From positions 2,294,001 through 2,358,000 of the forward strand of contig CP042279.1 of the NCBI GenBank assembly GCA_007858575.1: a stretch of DNA of 64,000 nucleotides, written 5' to 3'. Shown here piece by piece: positions 19,584 to 29,353 of the stretch. Source of the DNA: Streptomyces sp. WAC08241. Its GTDB lineage: Bacteria; Actinomycetota; Actinomycetes; Streptomycetales; Streptomycetaceae. A program made the translations under genes and the position numbers. Every line of letters starts with the position of its first letter. The first letter of the stretch is position 1. Under the pieces are notes generated by a model. That model was not told the DNA's origin. It searched no databases and was given only the letters and a program-made list of their open reading frames with translations.

Positions 19584-20498
19584 GTGGAAGGCATGAGTCC
19601 CCTCGTGCTGTCCGTCGTCCTGGCCCTGGTCTCCGCGGTGGCCTACGCGGCCGCGGCGATCGTCCAGGAGCGGGTCGCGGCCTCCGCCGCGGGCCCGCGC
19701 TACGCACCGCTGCGCCGTTCGGCCTGGTGGGGGCGGTGCTGCTCAACGGCGTCGGGGCGGCCCTGCACGTCGCCGCCCTCGCGTACGGGCCGCTCAGCCT
19801 GGTCCAGCCGCTGGGCGCGCTCACCATCGTGTTCGCGCTGCCGATGGCCGCCTTCTTCGTCGGCCGCGGGGCCGGGCGGCGGGCCTGGCACGGCGCCCTC
19901 ATGGCCACGGCGGGCCTCGCGGGCCTGCTGAGCCTCACGACCGGCGCCGACGCGCGGTCCCCGGGCGACGCGGACCGGTGGCTGCTCACGGGCGCCGCCT
20001 CCGGCGCGGTGGGCCTGCTCTTCGCGGGCGCGCACCTGAGTGGGCCGGTCGCCGCTGCGCGGCGTCCTCCTGGCGACGGCGGCGGGCGTCTCCTTCGGCG
20101 CCGCGTCGGTGTTCACCAAGGCGGTGGCCGGGGAGTGGACGCCGGAGGCGCCGCTGGCCGAGTGGACGGCGCTCCTGGTGCTCTCGGCGTTCGCCGTGGC
20201 CGGGCTGCTCCTGTCCCAGGCCTCCTACCGGGGCGCGGGGCTCGCCGCCCCGCTCGCCACCCTCACGGTGGTCAATCCGGTGGTCGCCGCCGCGGTGGGC
20301 GTGACGCTGTTCGGCGAGGGCTTCCGCTACGGCGCGGCGGGCGCCGTGGCCGCGCTGATCTGCGGCGCGGTCGCCGCGGGTGGTCTGGTCGAGCTCACGC
20401 TCGACCGGATGGCGCCCGCGCTGGGGCTCCCGCCCCCTCCCCGCCGCGCGGGGGCGGGGAAGGGCCGAGGGGTCAGACGGAGACGCCGCGCGCCCTGA
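19584..20498 (+). CDS. DMT-family (EamA-like) transporter
   Basis: About 305 residues and nine or ten predicted membrane helices in two halves (SLVQPLGALTIVFALPMA; ASVFTKAVAGEW; LATLTVVNPVVAAAVG), as in drug/metabolite exporters of the DMT superfamily. Starts at GTG 19584 or ATG 19593 after GGAGGAGG. Frameshifts lie near 19725 and 20045. The C-terminus is uncertain: the frame shown runs 25 bases into the convergent Rpf-like gene, and a hairpin at 20436-20463 suggests the true stop is earlier. Confidence 0.8.
20436..20463. terminator. possible bidirectional terminator hairpin between convergent genes
   Basis: CCCTCCCCGCC pairs with GGCGGGGAAGG with one mismatch around a short GC loop. It lies at the junction of the DMT transporter and Rpf-like genes. 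Overlap with the apparent transporter coding end makes this tentative. Confidence 0.35.
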
Positions 20499-21867
20499 GA
20501 TAGGCCAGGGGGTCGATGTCGGAGCCGTAGCCGGGGCCCGTGCGGATCTCGAAGTGGAGATGCGGTCCCGAACTGTTGCCGGTCGACCCTGAGCGGGCGA
20601 TGCGCTGCCCGGCGCCCACCCGCTGGCCCTCGCGGACGGTGAGGGCGGAGAGGTGGGCGTACTGGCTGTAGCGGCCGTCGTCGTGGCGGAGCACGATCTG
20701 GTAGCCGTACGCGCCTCCCCACCCGGCCGAGACGACCCGGCCGTCGGCCGCGGCCCTGACCGAGGTGCCGGTGGGGACGGGGAAGTCGACGCCCGTGTGG
20801 TAGCCGCTGGACCAGGAGGAGCCGGGCTTGCCGTAACGGGTGCCGATGCCCGCGGAGACGGGGGCGGAGTAGCGGACCTCCGGCGCGGCGGCCGGACGCG
20901 GCTTGGCGGCGGGCTTGGTGACGGGTTTGACGGCCGGCTTGGTGATCGGTTTGGCGGCGGGCCGGGAAACGGGCTTGGCGACCGGCTTGGCGGGGTTTTG
21001 ACGACCGGTCGGGCGGCGGGCCGGGGACGGGCTTGGCCGCCGGCCGGACGGCGGGCCGGGGGCGGTCCCGGAGGACGTCGCCGTCGGCGGGGTGGTCTTC
21101 CCGGGCTTCCCGGCCGTGTCCGTCTTCCCGGCCCCGCCCGGCCGGCCGGTGCTGCTGGGCCGCGGGGGCTTCTTCGGCGGCGCGCTGATGCGCAGGGTGA
21201 GGCGCTGGCCGGGGATGATGAGGTCGGGGTCGTCGCCGACGACAGGCCGGTTGGTCTCGTACAGCCGCTGCCAGCCGCCCCGGACGTTCTCGTCGCGGGC
21301 GATCCGCGACAGGGAGTCGCCGGGCGTCACCGTGTACATCTCGCGCACGGTGGGCACGGTGGTCGGGCTCGCGCTCCGGGCCGGGCGTTCCGATAAGGCG
21401 CGCTGTCCGGGCAGGGAGGCCGTGCGCACCTGGTTCCCGCCGGACGGCTTCGCGGTGGCGGCACGGGTGGCGACCTCGGGCGCCTCACCGCCCCGGGCGA
21501 GACCGGCGCGGGGGCCGCAGGACGGCCAGGCGCCGGGGCCCTGCCCCTTCAGGACGCGCTCGGCGATCAGGACCTGCTGGTCCCGGGAGGCGAGGTCGGC
21601 GCGCGGCGCGTAGTGCGTGCCGCCGTACTCCTCCCAGGTGGACTGGGTGAACTGGAGGCCGCCGAAGTAGCCGTTCCCCGTGTTGACGTGCCAGTTGGAG
21701 GAGGATTCGCAGGCCGCGACCTTCTCCCAGACGTTCAGCGAGGCCGCTTGCACCGTGCCCGCGCCGATCAGCGGCAGCGCCATGCCGGCGCCTCCCGCCG
21801 TGATGGTGAGCGAGGCGCGGTTGACGCGGCTCGGCTGGTGACGGCGATGACGTCCGCGTACGGCCAT
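20473..21867 (-). CDS. secreted cell-wall enzyme: Rpf domain, LysM, M23 endopeptidase
   Basis: Intact 464-residue protein. After a basic N-terminus and signal segment (about residues 15-42) comes a resuscitation-promoting-factor transglycosylase domain ([34 protein letters not shown]). Then come a LysM repeat at about 175-225 ([16 protein letters not shown]...[10 protein letters not shown]), a Pro/Lys/Thr-rich linker with repeated AKPV-type units, and an M23 peptidase at about 345-460 with HTGVDF and HLHFEIR zinc motifs. It combines glycan-strand cleavage, peptidoglycan binding and cross-bridge cleavage, so a role in growth or germination is likely. A promoter is visible upstream; no ydaO-type riboswitch is seen in the short leader. 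Confidence 0.93.
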   Translation of the reverse strand: MAVRGRHRRHQPSRVNRASLTITAGGAGMALPLIGAGTVQAASLNVWEKVAACESSSNWHVNTGNGYFGGLQFTQSTWEEYGGTHYAPRADLASRDQQVLIAERVLKGQGPGAWPSCGPRAGLARGGEAPEVATRAATAKPSGGNQVRTASLPGQRALSERPARSASPTTVPTVREMYTVTPGDSLSRIARDENVRGGWQRLYETNRPVVGDDPDLIIPGQRLTLRISAPPKKPPRPSSTGRPGGAGKTDTAGKPGKTTPPTATSSGTAPGPPSGRRPSPSPARRPTGRQNPAKPVAKPVSRPAAKPITKPAVKPVTKPAAKPRPAAAPEVRYSAPVSAGIGTRYGKPGSSWSSGYHTGVDFPVPTGTSVRAAADGRVVSAGWGGAYGYQIVLRHDDGRYSQYAHLSALTVREGQRVGAGQRIARSGSTGNSSGPHLHFEIRTGPGYGSDIDPLAYLRARGVSV

Positions 21868-21898
21868 GGGCCCCCTTGGAACACTGCGACAGCCGCCA

Positions 21899-21925
21899 AG
21901 TTAGGGTGGCGCACGCCCGTGACAA
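21899..21925 (-). promoter_or_regulatory. sigma-70-like promoter of the Rpf-LysM-M23 gene
   Basis: On the minus strand TTGTCA (21925-21920) and TAACTT (21904-21899) are separated by 15 bases, about 30 bases upstream of the ATG at 21867. The sequence AAGGGGG before the ATG serves as ribosome-binding site. Confidence 0.5.
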
Positions 21926-21954
21926 GCACTTCACGCAATCCCGCCCTCCTTCTG

Positions 21955-22163
21955 TCACCTCCGCGCGGGCGCCGGGCCTCCGCCGGCGGGGCCCGGCTGG
22001 GGCTGCGGCTCGGGTTCCGGCACGGGCCCGCCGGGCTGCGGGGCGGGGCCGGGACCGGGGTCCGGAGGGACGGGACCGGGCTCGGCGGGGGTACGGGATT
22101 GGGCGCGGGCACGGGGGGCGGGATGGGCGACGGGGGCAGCGGGTCGGGGGCGGGGTGGGTCAT
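21955..22163 (-). CDS. small proline-rich protein
   Basis: About 70 residues beginning [20 protein letters not shown] and, after one frameshift near 22030-22090, ending in PxP repeats and PAPARR. Proline-rich cytoplasmic proteins of this kind are common in Streptomyces, but no function is known. ATG 22163 lies downstream of the racemase stop on the same strand. Confidence 0.5.
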
Positions 22164-22179
22164 CACGGGCCTCTCGCTC

Positions 22180-22216
22180 GTCGGGTCGGTCGTCGGGTCG
22201 GTCGTCGGATCGGTCG
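22180..22216. repeat. 12-bp tandem repeat, three units
   Basis: GTCGGGTCGGTC is repeated three times (last unit with one change, GGATCG). It lies between the racemase stop (22271) and the proline-rich gene start (22163). Confidence 0.65.
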
Positions 22217-22270
22217 CTTCCCAGGGTCGCGCGGGGAAGCGCCCGGCGCCCGCCGGACCGGCCCTTCGGG

Positions 22271-22777
22271 TCAGCCCCGGACCGCCGCTCCCCCGCTCGC
22301 CGCTCCCCCACCGGCCGCTTCGGCGGCCGCCGCGAGTCCGAGCCGGGGCTGGACAGGACGGGCATCGGGGTGGAGGCACGTCCGGCGGCGTCGGCCATGG
22401 ACGCCTGGGCGAGGACGACGACACCGCCCTCCGCGACGGGGGCCCGGTCCACGGCCTCCGCCACGGCGTCGAGGTACCCCTCCCGATCCCCCGCCTCGAA
22501 CCGTTCCCAGGCCCCTCCACCACCAGCGTGGCCACGGAGGGGCGTGCGATCCCGATTCCTCCGCGAGGAGGGCGAGGGTGGGCTCCAGGGTGGAGCGCAC
22601 GGCGGCCACGGCTCCGGCGACGGCCCCGGGGCCCGCCTCCCGGGCCCGTACGAGCAGGTCCTCGTCGACGAGGTGCCGCAGGACGAGCCCGGGGTGGTGC
22701 CGGTCGCGCAGGGCGTCGAGGACGGGGACGTGGACCGGTGAGGTGTGCAGCAGGGCCAGGGTGCCGGCGGGGGTCAC
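22271..22777 (-). CDS. Asp/Glu racemase-family protein lacking the usual first catalytic-Cys segment
   Basis: The N-terminus ([19 protein letters not shown], then [12 protein letters not shown]) and the second half ([16 protein letters not shown], then [16 protein letters not shown] and VLSSP) match aspartate/glutamate racemase-like proteins. Between them roughly 45-55 residues are absent, including the first catalytic Cys region (CTCST-like) and the following PVLRVD-like strand. Length is about 169 residues against the usual 220-230. Starts with GTG 22777, overlapping the acetyltransferase stop (GTGA). Frameshifts near 22550, 22510 and 22355. Probably inactive, unless the sequence was collapsed there. 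Confidence 0.6.
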   Translation of the reverse strand: MTPAGTLALLHTSPVHVPVLDALRDRHHPGLVLRHLVDEDLLVRAREAGPGAVAGAVAAVRSTLEPTLALLAEESGSHAPPWPRWWWRGLGTVRGGGSGGVPRRRGGGRGPGPRRGGRCRRPRPGVHGRRRRTCLHPDARPVQPRLGLAAAAEAAGGGAASGGAAVRG

Positions 22778-23117
22778 CACAGGTCCGGGGTGGCCCTGAG
22801 CTGCTCCTTCGCCGCCCGGACCACCTCGTCCGGTGGGACGGGCGCCTCGTCCGGGTGGCGTTCGGCCCACTTCGCGGCGTACGAGCAGAGCGGTACGACG
22901 GGGACGCCTCGCGGGCGGCGCTCGCGTAGAGCTCGCGCACGAGCGCCCCGGCGATGCCCTTCCCCTCGTGTCCCTCCTCGACGACGGTGTGCACCGCCAC
23001 CAGGGCGTGGGGCTCGGCGTCGAGGACGAAGTAGACGACGACACCGACGGGGGCGTCCTCCTCGAACGCTTCCAGACGCCCGTTCGCCCGGTCGTCGCGG
23101 ATCAGCGGGTCGCTCAC
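22774..23117 (-). CDS. GNAT-family N-acetyltransferase (short, YjdJ/COG2388-like)
   Basis: About 115 residues. Shows [20 protein letters not shown], the acetyl-CoA-binding [18 protein letters not shown], and the conserved end [20 protein letters not shown] 23117 start; one frameshift near 22910. Its stop overlaps the racemase start, so the two are translationally coupled. The substrate is unknown. Confidence 0.85.
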
Positions 23118-23154
23118 GAGCGTGCCGTCCTTCCTCGGGCCGCCGGGCCCGTGC

Positions 23155-23579
23155 TCAGCCGTGGGCGGGCACGGCGTGCGGCGCGCGCACCGTGTCACTC
23201 CCGGGGACGGGCGCGGACGCGTCTTCCCCAGCTCCACGATGCGGTTGTCCCCGTCGACGTGCACGACGCGCGGCACGAAACTCCGCGCCTCCGCGTCCTC
23301 GACCTGCGCGTAACTGATGAGGATGACGAGGTCCCCGGGGTGCACGAGGTGCGCGGCGGCGCCGTTGATGCCGATGACCCCGGATCCCCGCTCGCCCTCG
23401 ATGACGTACGTCTCCAGACGGGCGCCGTTGTCGATGTCGACGATGTGCACCAGCTCACCGGGGAGCAGGTCGGCCGCCTCCATCAACTCCACGTCGACGG
23501 TGACCGAACCGACGTAGTGCAGATCGGCCTGGGTGACGGTGGCGCGGTGGATCTTGGACTTGAATATCGTTCGTATCAT
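23155..23579 (-). CDS. panD: aspartate 1-decarboxylase
   Basis: Makes beta-alanine from L-aspartate for pantothenate and CoA synthesis. Begins [20 protein letters not shown] and has the self-cleavage site YVGS, which yields the pyruvoyl cofactor at the Ser. [21 protein letters not shown] follows. About 141 residues, normal size. One frameshift near 23225 hides the true end (PHAVPAHG, stop 23155-23157). ATG 23579 has GGAG 7-10 bases upstream. It is the last recognisable chromosomal gene before the mobile island. Confidence 0.92.
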
Positions 23580-24083
23580 TGAGGTACTCCTGGATATAAG
23601 CTCCCTGCCTGCGTTTTTGCAGGTCAAGGGCTGTTTCCACACCTTACAACGAGTCGCAAGTTCGGGCACCTGTCCCCAGGTTCTTCAAGACTCATGCTGA
23701 CCACTTGCTGACTTTACTGACGCATCATCAGGCGACGCCGAGGGGCTGCATACGCATGCCCCGGCCCCACCGCGACGACCTGGCAAGCCTACGCAGTGCA
23801 CCCGCAGAAGCCCTCGTGACCACCATCACTCTCGTGGTACGGCGGCGCACGATCCGTGTGGGCGCGATGACTCGCCACCGCCGGAAGCTGCAAACAGCGC
23901 GGCCGTCCAGCAGCAATCTCCGGCTGAGCAAACCCGGATCTTCTCGTGACCATGGGCTAGCCGGACCGGCGGCTCTGGCCAGTTCCGCAAGGCGGCCGGC
24001 AACGACATCGGAACCCGCCAGAGCGCAGAGCAATTCGGCACCGTGATCGCGCTCAGCCCAGCCTCGAAGGAGTCGTCTCAGCC
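23580..24083. other. gene-poor 504-bp region at the left edge of the island
   Basis: No convincing gene is seen. On the minus strand just upstream of panD, CCTGC-AAAAAC-GCAGG forms a small hairpin (about 23609-23624), with TTGACC overlapping its left side and TTATAT downstream, possibly the panD promoter. From about 23700 the base composition becomes less G+C rich than the flanks. Open frames here are short and look non-coding. Confidence 0.5.
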
Positions 24084-24317
24084 ATGGAACCGCAGTCTTT
24101 CGACACTACCCACTCACGACGGCGCCCGCCCGTCGAGCCCATCCTCATGGAGACTTCCGAGGTCGCCGTGATGCTGAGCATGTCGACGAACTGGGTCTAC
24201 AGGGAAGCGTCGAAGCTGGGCTTGAAGGGGTACAAACTCGGCCGAGGCAAGAACGCCAAGGTTCTGCACAAAAGGACCGAGGTCTTCAAGTGGCTGGAGC
24301 AGCAGAAGGTCTATTGA
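24084..24317 (+). CDS. excisionase/MerR-like helix-turn-helix protein
   Basis: 77 residues, intact. The core METSEVAVMLSMSTNWVYRE followed by a Lys/Gly-rich wing and FKWLEQQKVY fits the Xis/AlpA/BldC-type winged-helix family. Proteins of this kind regulate excision or transcription in integrative elements. GAAGGAG lies 11 bases before ATG 24084. A truncated integrase lies 4.3 kb away on the other strand, supporting a mobile-element origin. Confidence 0.75.
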   Translation: MEPQSFDTTHSRRRPPVEPILMETSEVAVMLSMSTNWVYREASKLGLKGYKLGRGKNAKVLHKRTEVFKWLEQQKVY

Positions 24318-24321
24318 GAGA

Positions 24322-24672
24322 TCACCCCGCAACTACAGCAACAGCTTCCTCGCACGGACGCGCCGGCGACAGAAGGACACCGTCAGCGAAGTCGGGATCG
24401 TGGTCGCGCAGCATCCTCAGGAGACCCGGTGCACGGGCGGCGAGGAGGTCGACGACCGCGCTGGTGTAGGCAGGGGCGGTGGACTGGCTGATCCCGAACC
24501 CGGCAGCGATCTTCGCCAGAGTGATGTGCTCGCGCAGGTACACCAGTGCCATCATCGCTCGCTGGGACGGACGGAGCTTGCAGCGCCGGTCGCCCTCACG
24601 GGTGACGATCGGCATGGTGACCCACTCCACGAGTGCATGCGGCAGGTCGAGTCCGACAGGATGGATGACCAA
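24322..24672 (-). pseudogene. truncated IS5-type transposase, N-terminal part
   Basis: About 117 residues containing the helix-turn-helix region [20 protein letters not shown] and [21 protein letters not shown], then [16 protein letters not shown], where active copies continue into the first catalytic Asp region. The DDE catalytic core is absent, because the reading stops five bases after the stop of the Xis-like gene. An insertion-sequence remnant; terminal inverted repeats were not found. Confidence 0.75.
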
Positions 24673-24827
24673 CGAGGGCCCCGGGCAACGTGATTGAGGC
24701 GTCAGGCATCTCGATCAACACTCCGGGGGCCTCGCTCGTTGCGCTTCACGGGCCGTCACCCGATCGGTGGCCACATCGAAGAAGCTCAGTCAGCGATCAG
24801 GGCCCGAGTCCATCTCGTCGAGGTGCG

Positions 24828-26999
24828 TCAATCGCCGGTGGGACGCCACGTACGAGCGCGGCGCACGGCGATCTCACCGCAGACGACGGCGACGACGAGG
24901 CCGCCGAGGGCGATGAGGAGGGAGCCGGTGGCGACGAGGCCGGCGGAGAGTTCGCCGCCGTCGCCGATGGCTAGGAGCATCTGTCCGAGCACGTAGATAG
25001 CGGCACCGGCTCCGACGCCGACGACTGCGAGCGGGACGGAAAGGTTCCAGAAGGCGACCTGCACGTAGAAGCGTCGGTCGTTGCGGAACGAGGCGATCGG
25101 GCCGAGACCACGCGCCTGGTCGTCGAAGACGGATGCCGCACCCACTATCCCGGCGAGGACGAGGGCCGCAAGGCCGATGAGTGCCGCGTCCAGGACCCAT
25201 TTGACGTATCCGGCTCGTGCCTGTGCACCCAGCATTCCGGACTCCACGGGCACGGCGAGCATGGGTAGGCCCAGGGTGCGATAGGCGGCTTCCCAGACGC
25301 GGTCGGCTCCCGCGTCGCCCTCCGTGTTGAAGACGACGAGCGAGACCTTTTCGGGATCCGTGATGCCCGGGTGGCTGGATGTGACATCCACCCTGTCCGG
25401 GGTGAGCCCGAGGACGGCCAGCGCTCTCTGCGGTCCAGGTCCGATGTTCTTGATGACACCGGTTAGTGCAGTGCTCTTCTTGGGGCAGGTTGTCATCGGG
25501 CCGAAGAAGGCCAGGGACGTGCAGTTGCCGGAGAACACGACCCTGTCGTTCTCCGGGTACAAGAGGACCGAGGGCTGTCCGGGGAGGTCTTTGCGGAGCC
25601 GGTCGAACCGGGAGGGGCACCGGATGCGTTGATCAGAATCGCGTTTCGGTCCGTTGCACCAGCCAGTTGCTTGGCGACGATTTCCGGTCCTGCGAGCTGG
25701 CTGGTGACGACCTGCCCCAGTGTTGTCAGTCCCAGTCCCACGATCATGGATGCGCTGAGCACGGCGAGGACGACCGGGCGGGCCGCGAGCCACCGTCCGG
25801 CGATCACCCCCGCGGGGCCACCCCGGCGAACGGAGAAGGACGCGATGGCCGAACCCAGCGCACCGGACAGACGTCCCCGAGGCTGGGCAGGACACCAAGC
25901 ACGAGGACGACACCCAAGAAGAAGACGACCCTGCCGGGACCGTCCGCGCGCCATGTCCCGTACAGGCACAGTGCGGTTCCCGCCCCGCACAGGATCCAGG
26001 CCGTTCGGCCCGATGCCCTCTTGGTCTGTTGGGGGCGAGTGGAGGTCCGCTTGGGCGGCCTGACGTACCGCAGAGCACTGACGCCCGCGATGAGTGCGGC
26101 CGTGGCCACGATCAGGACAGGGAGCCAGGGGCGTACACGGGCCAGATCGCCAGCGGCGACGGTATGCCCGGTGAAGGGAAGGCGGATGTCCCAAAACGTC
26201 GTCGCCCAGGCCGTGGCCGCGGCCAGCAGTGAACCCGCGGCCACGGGGACAGCGGCCTCACCGATCACCACGAGGAGGCGCGACAGGCGAGAAGCCCCGA
26301 GGGCTTCGAGCATGGAGATACGGCGGTCCCGCAGCTCCGAGCCACCGCGCACGACGACTACGAGGGCTGTCGCCGGCAGCACCGTGAACAGCAACAGCAG
26401 CACCCACAAGTCCACCGGGGATCGCTCGAACTGGTGACTGACCGTGAAATAGTCGAGGAACTGAGATCCCGGATGCCCGAAGCCGGAGATGAAGGTGTTG
26501 AGGGTCGTCTCATCGAAGATCCCCTCGATGGGGGATCGGGTGTAGACGAGCAGCTCATCGGGCTCGGTCAGGCCCTGCCGCCCGATGGTTCCCGCCATGG
26601 TGCCGTAGCGGGAGACGAGCACTCCGTCGGCATGCCTGGCAGCCTGCGGGGAGAGGAACACCTCGCCCTTCTCAGGCCACCGGTCAAGGCCGGGGGAGGG
26701 GCAGCGGAGGCGCTCAGAGGCTCGGTGAAGATCACGGACACCGCTTCGCCATCCGCGTAGTCCGGACGTTCAAGCCATCGGGCCACGGCTTCCTGCCGCT
26801 GGCCGGTCAAGACCGGAGAGCGGGCGTCCTGCCTCTCCTGTCTGGCCTCCAGGCTGGCATCCACCGCCAGGAGACTCCAGGTCACCATCAGGACAAGGAA
26901 GGATGCGGCGAAGAGCCCGAAGCGGTGCACCAGTCCGGACGCACCACTCGCCCGCCCCACGCGGTGTCCCAGACGGAGCATCGCCAGATGCCTGTTCAC
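24828..26999 (-). CDS. ABC transporter permease, FtsX/MacB-like
   Basis: About 724 residues. An N-terminal membrane helix (FGLFAASFLVLMVTWSLLAV) is followed by a large extracytoplasmic region, then membrane blocks (VDLWVLLLLFTVLPATALVV; SRLLVVIGEAAVPVAAGSLL), a second extracytoplasmic domain with Cys residues (VFSGNCTSLAFFGPMTTCPK), and final helices. Frameshifts lie near 26680, 25870 and 25620. Its GTG/ATG region overlaps the ATPase stop by four bases. MacB-type systems move peptides or act on envelope proteins rather than importing nutrients; the substrate may be the secreted protein encoded upstream. Confidence 0.82.
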
Positions 27000-27700
27000 C
27001 TGGCCTCCCCCGAGTCGGCGATCAACCGGCCTTCCGCCAGCTCAAGGGCTCGGTCGGCGCGGTCCGCGATCTGCGGGTTGTGCGTGACAACGATCAAAGC
27101 GCACCCGAAGCGAGCAGGGAGACCGAACAGCAGGTCGGCCACCACGTCCCCGGTCCGCTGGTCGAGCGATCCAGTGGGTTCGTCCGCCAGCACCACCGAG
27201 GGCTTGCCGATCAGCGCCCGCGCGACGGCGACACGCTGGCGCTCCCCGCCCGACAGCGCTCCCGTCGTCTTGGACGACGCACCCTGCACACCGAGCTCGT
27301 CCAGCAGCTGCTGTGCGTCGGCGTACGCGCCCTTCGCGCTGCCGCCGGCGAGGAGGACGGGCAGGGCCGCGTTCTCCAGTGGGGACAACTCCGGGATCAG
27401 TTCACCGAATTGATAAACGGTCCCCACAGTGCGCAGCCGCAAGGCAGCACGCTCACCTGCGGATGCCTGCGTGATATCGACACCACCAACGCGCACCACA
27501 CCTGAGGAAGGGCTGATCAAGCCACTCAGGCAGCACAGGAGCGTCGTCTTCCCCGAGCCGCTGGGGCCCGTGACCGCAACGGACGACCCGGCGGGCACGT
27601 TGAGGGTCAGGCCATCGAGAAGGCGACGATCGCCGATGCTGTAGTGCAGGTTCTGGACTTCCACCGCGGCCGTCTTCCGGCTGTGCAACTCGGTACTCAC
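26996..27700 (-). CDS. ABC transporter ATP-binding protein, MacB/LolD-like
   Basis: Intact 234-residue ATPase. Walker A GPSGSGKTT, Q-loop YQFGELIPELSP, signature LSGGERQRVAVARAL, Walker B PSVVLADEPTGSLD and the switch His in VVTHNPQ are all present. GTG 27700. It pairs with the FtsX-like permease. A perfect 32-bp palindrome separates it from the upstream secreted-protein gene. Confidence 0.92.
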   Translation of the reverse strand: MSTELHSRKTAAVEVQNLHYSIGDRRLLDGLTLNVPAGSSVAVTGPSGSGKTTLLCCLSGLISPSSGVVRVGGVDITQASAGERAALRLRTVGTVYQFGELIPELSPLENAALPVLLAGGSAKGAYADAQQLLDELGVQGASSKTTGALSGGERQRVAVARALIGKPSVVLADEPTGSLDQRTGDVVADLLFGLPARFGCALIVVTHNPQIADRADRALELAEGRLIADSGEAR

Positions 27701-27726
27701 ATGTCCTCTATCTACGCCGGGCGGCT

Positions 27727-27758
27727 GAGCCGATGCCTCTCATGAGAGGCATCGGCTC
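27727..27758 (-). promoter_or_regulatory. perfect 32-bp palindrome between secreted-protein gene and ABC ATPase
   Basis: GAGCCGATGCCTCTC-AT-GAGAGGCATCGGCTC: every base pairs. It lies 24 bases after the secreted-protein stop and 27 bases before GTG 27700. It could be a terminator/attenuator that makes the peptide transcript more abundant than the transporter transcript, or a protein-binding operator. Confidence 0.75.
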
Positions 27759-27781
27759 GGCGCGGTGACTTACCTGGTTGA

Positions 27782-28134
27782 TCAGACCCGGTACACCCAG
27801 GGACCGTACGGGTCGGTGGCCCAGTCACGGATCTGCTGCGAGCGGTGCTTGGTCACGCGGTTCGTGTTGTCGGCCTCGCTGTGTTCGCAGTTGCCGTAAC
27901 CGCGTTCCTCGTGAATGCTGCGCGACACGCCATCGTCACGCGTGTAGTGCGCCTTGACGGAGTTGCCATCCCTATCGAGGTCACACGCGAGGACCTTTCC
28001 CACGACACGAAGATGTATTGCTGGTCGAGGCTGTAGCTGTTGTAGATCCAGGACCTCCCGGCCTGGGCTGTGGCGGGCGCACTGAAGGCCGCCACGGTAA
28101 CGACGACGGCAGCCAGCTTCGCTATGCGATGCAT
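27782..28134 (-). CDS. small secreted protein, function unknown
   Basis: About 117 residues. ATG 28134 follows GGGAGG. A classical signal peptide (MHRIAKLAAVVVTVAAFSAP) ends at ATAQA, a good signal-peptidase site. The mature part is polar: SWIYNSYSLDQQYIFVSW, then after one frameshift near 28005 KVLACDLDRDGNSVKAHYTR, and it ends DPYGPWVYRV. Two Cys residues (ACDLD; GNCEH) could form a disulfide. First gene of a probable three-gene unit with the ABC transporter. Family not recognised. Confidence 0.65.
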
Positions 28135-28571
28135 TCGGTAGTCCTCCCTTGGATGAGACCCCCACTGGGGCTCGGTACGACGCAAGAGCCACGTACGACG
28201 CCTGCCGACACCGCACCCGGCCTCCCCTGGCCAGGTGCATCCCGTGAACCCCTCGCGCACCTCCATCCTCAGCAGCGCTCGCCAGGAACACCACGGATCA
28301 TTCCCTCCTTGGCCTGGAAGGTCCGCACCGATGAAACAGTCGAATTCGATCAAGAGCCATCAGAGGGAGTCGGCAACCGGAATGATCCACAGCTCTGGGC
28401 TACGGCGCCAGCACGCTCGATGGCCTCTCATCCGGAGGCAAGGTCCCCGGTCTGGTCTTGGACATCCCTTCCCTTGATCCACCGCAACAGGAATGGCTTG
28501 ATCGTGTACTCACTCCGTCAAGTCCTCATGCTCATCGATGACGCCTTCGCATCCAGGGAGACGGCGACTGT
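28135..28571. other. 437-bp region inside the island without an assignable gene
   Basis: The first part carries the promoter side of the secreted-protein gene. Around 28400-28530 one plus-strand frame reads GLVLDIPSLDPPQQEWLDRV and has coding-like composition, but it has no start and stops quickly. It may be a leftover gene fragment. Confidence 0.4.
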
Positions 28572-29035
28572 TCACCGCCGGATGATGTCTGCGGCGTACT
28601 CGGCACCGAAGCCCTGACTCGCGGGTCCAGTTATCCCCGGTATTCTGGTGGAATCCGAGCAGTCGACTGATGACCATGGCGGGCAGTTCCGAGGCGACGT
28701 CCATCAGTGATGCGTGGCGGGCGAGTTGAGGCGGGACGCCGATCGCCTTCAGGCGCCGCCCGAGGGTGTGCGGGTCGATCGGCTGTCCCGGGTAGATGCT
28801 GTGGAACAGCCACTTGGGTTCCTCGATCGGGATGGTCGCCGCGCGGCCGTTCCTCCGCTCGGCGAGTCGGCGGATCAGGTCGTCCAGGGGTGCGGGGATC
28901 TCGACGGGGACGCGACCGAGCTTCAAGGCGAGCGTGTCGCCACGGTCGACGATGTGCTCGGTGGTGAGGCGGCTGATGCGGCCCACATGCTGGGCGAACA
29001 GCAGCAGGAGCAGGCCGGCGGCCCGGTCGGCGACA
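28572..29035 (-). pseudogene. truncated tyrosine-type integrase/recombinase, C-terminal part
   Basis: The reading LLLLLFAQHVGRISRLTT, then IPIEEPKWLFHSIYPGQPID, LGRRLKAIGVPPQLARHASL and ISRLLGFHQNTGDNWTRESG resembles the C-terminal half of actinomycete plasmid/ICE integrases, with RHASL in the position of a catalytic-box His/Arg region. After a one-base correction the end is FGAEYAADIIRR. The N-terminal half is missing: at 29035 the sequence changes to an unrelated plus-strand fragment. Marks the right part of the decayed island. Confidence 0.65.
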
Positions 29036-29039
29036 AGAA

Positions 29040-29174
29040 GTCGAGGACAGCGCGCGTACCGTCACCCGCGCCGGGTGGTGGATCGACCAGCGCCTCTCCC
29101 AGCCGGAAGACCTCACCGAACTGCTCCAGGCCGCGACCGGAGCCGACCGGCCGACCGAGAACCCCTACGTCTGA
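29040..29174 (+). pseudogene. orphan C-terminal gene fragment
   Basis: A plus-strand frame VEDSARTVTRAGWWIDQRLS, then PEDLTELLQAATGADRPTEN, and stop TGA 29172-29174, has clear coding composition but no start and no upstream continuation. It joins directly to the integrase remnant, so this is probably a recombination junction. Family not recognised. Nothing is seen in 29175-29353. Confidence 0.45.
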
Positions 29175-29353
29175 CCGACCGGCGCCCCGCCTCGGTCCGC
29201 GCTGTTCTGGGCGGGGCCCGATCAGTGGCGGTTGGAGGATTCACTCATACCCGGCAGCGGCATATGAGGAGCTCGGCTGTCAGGGGCATAGGCCGGAGCG
29301 AAGGATCAGGGCACCGGCTCCAGCGATACCGTCGACTTGCCGTCGCGAGACCC

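Noticed and set aside
21868..21960. ydaO-type (c-di-AMP) riboswitch upstream of the Rpf-like gene
   Set aside because: Such switches control some Streptomyces rpf genes, but the leader here is under about 30 bases after the visible promoter, too short for the aptamer.
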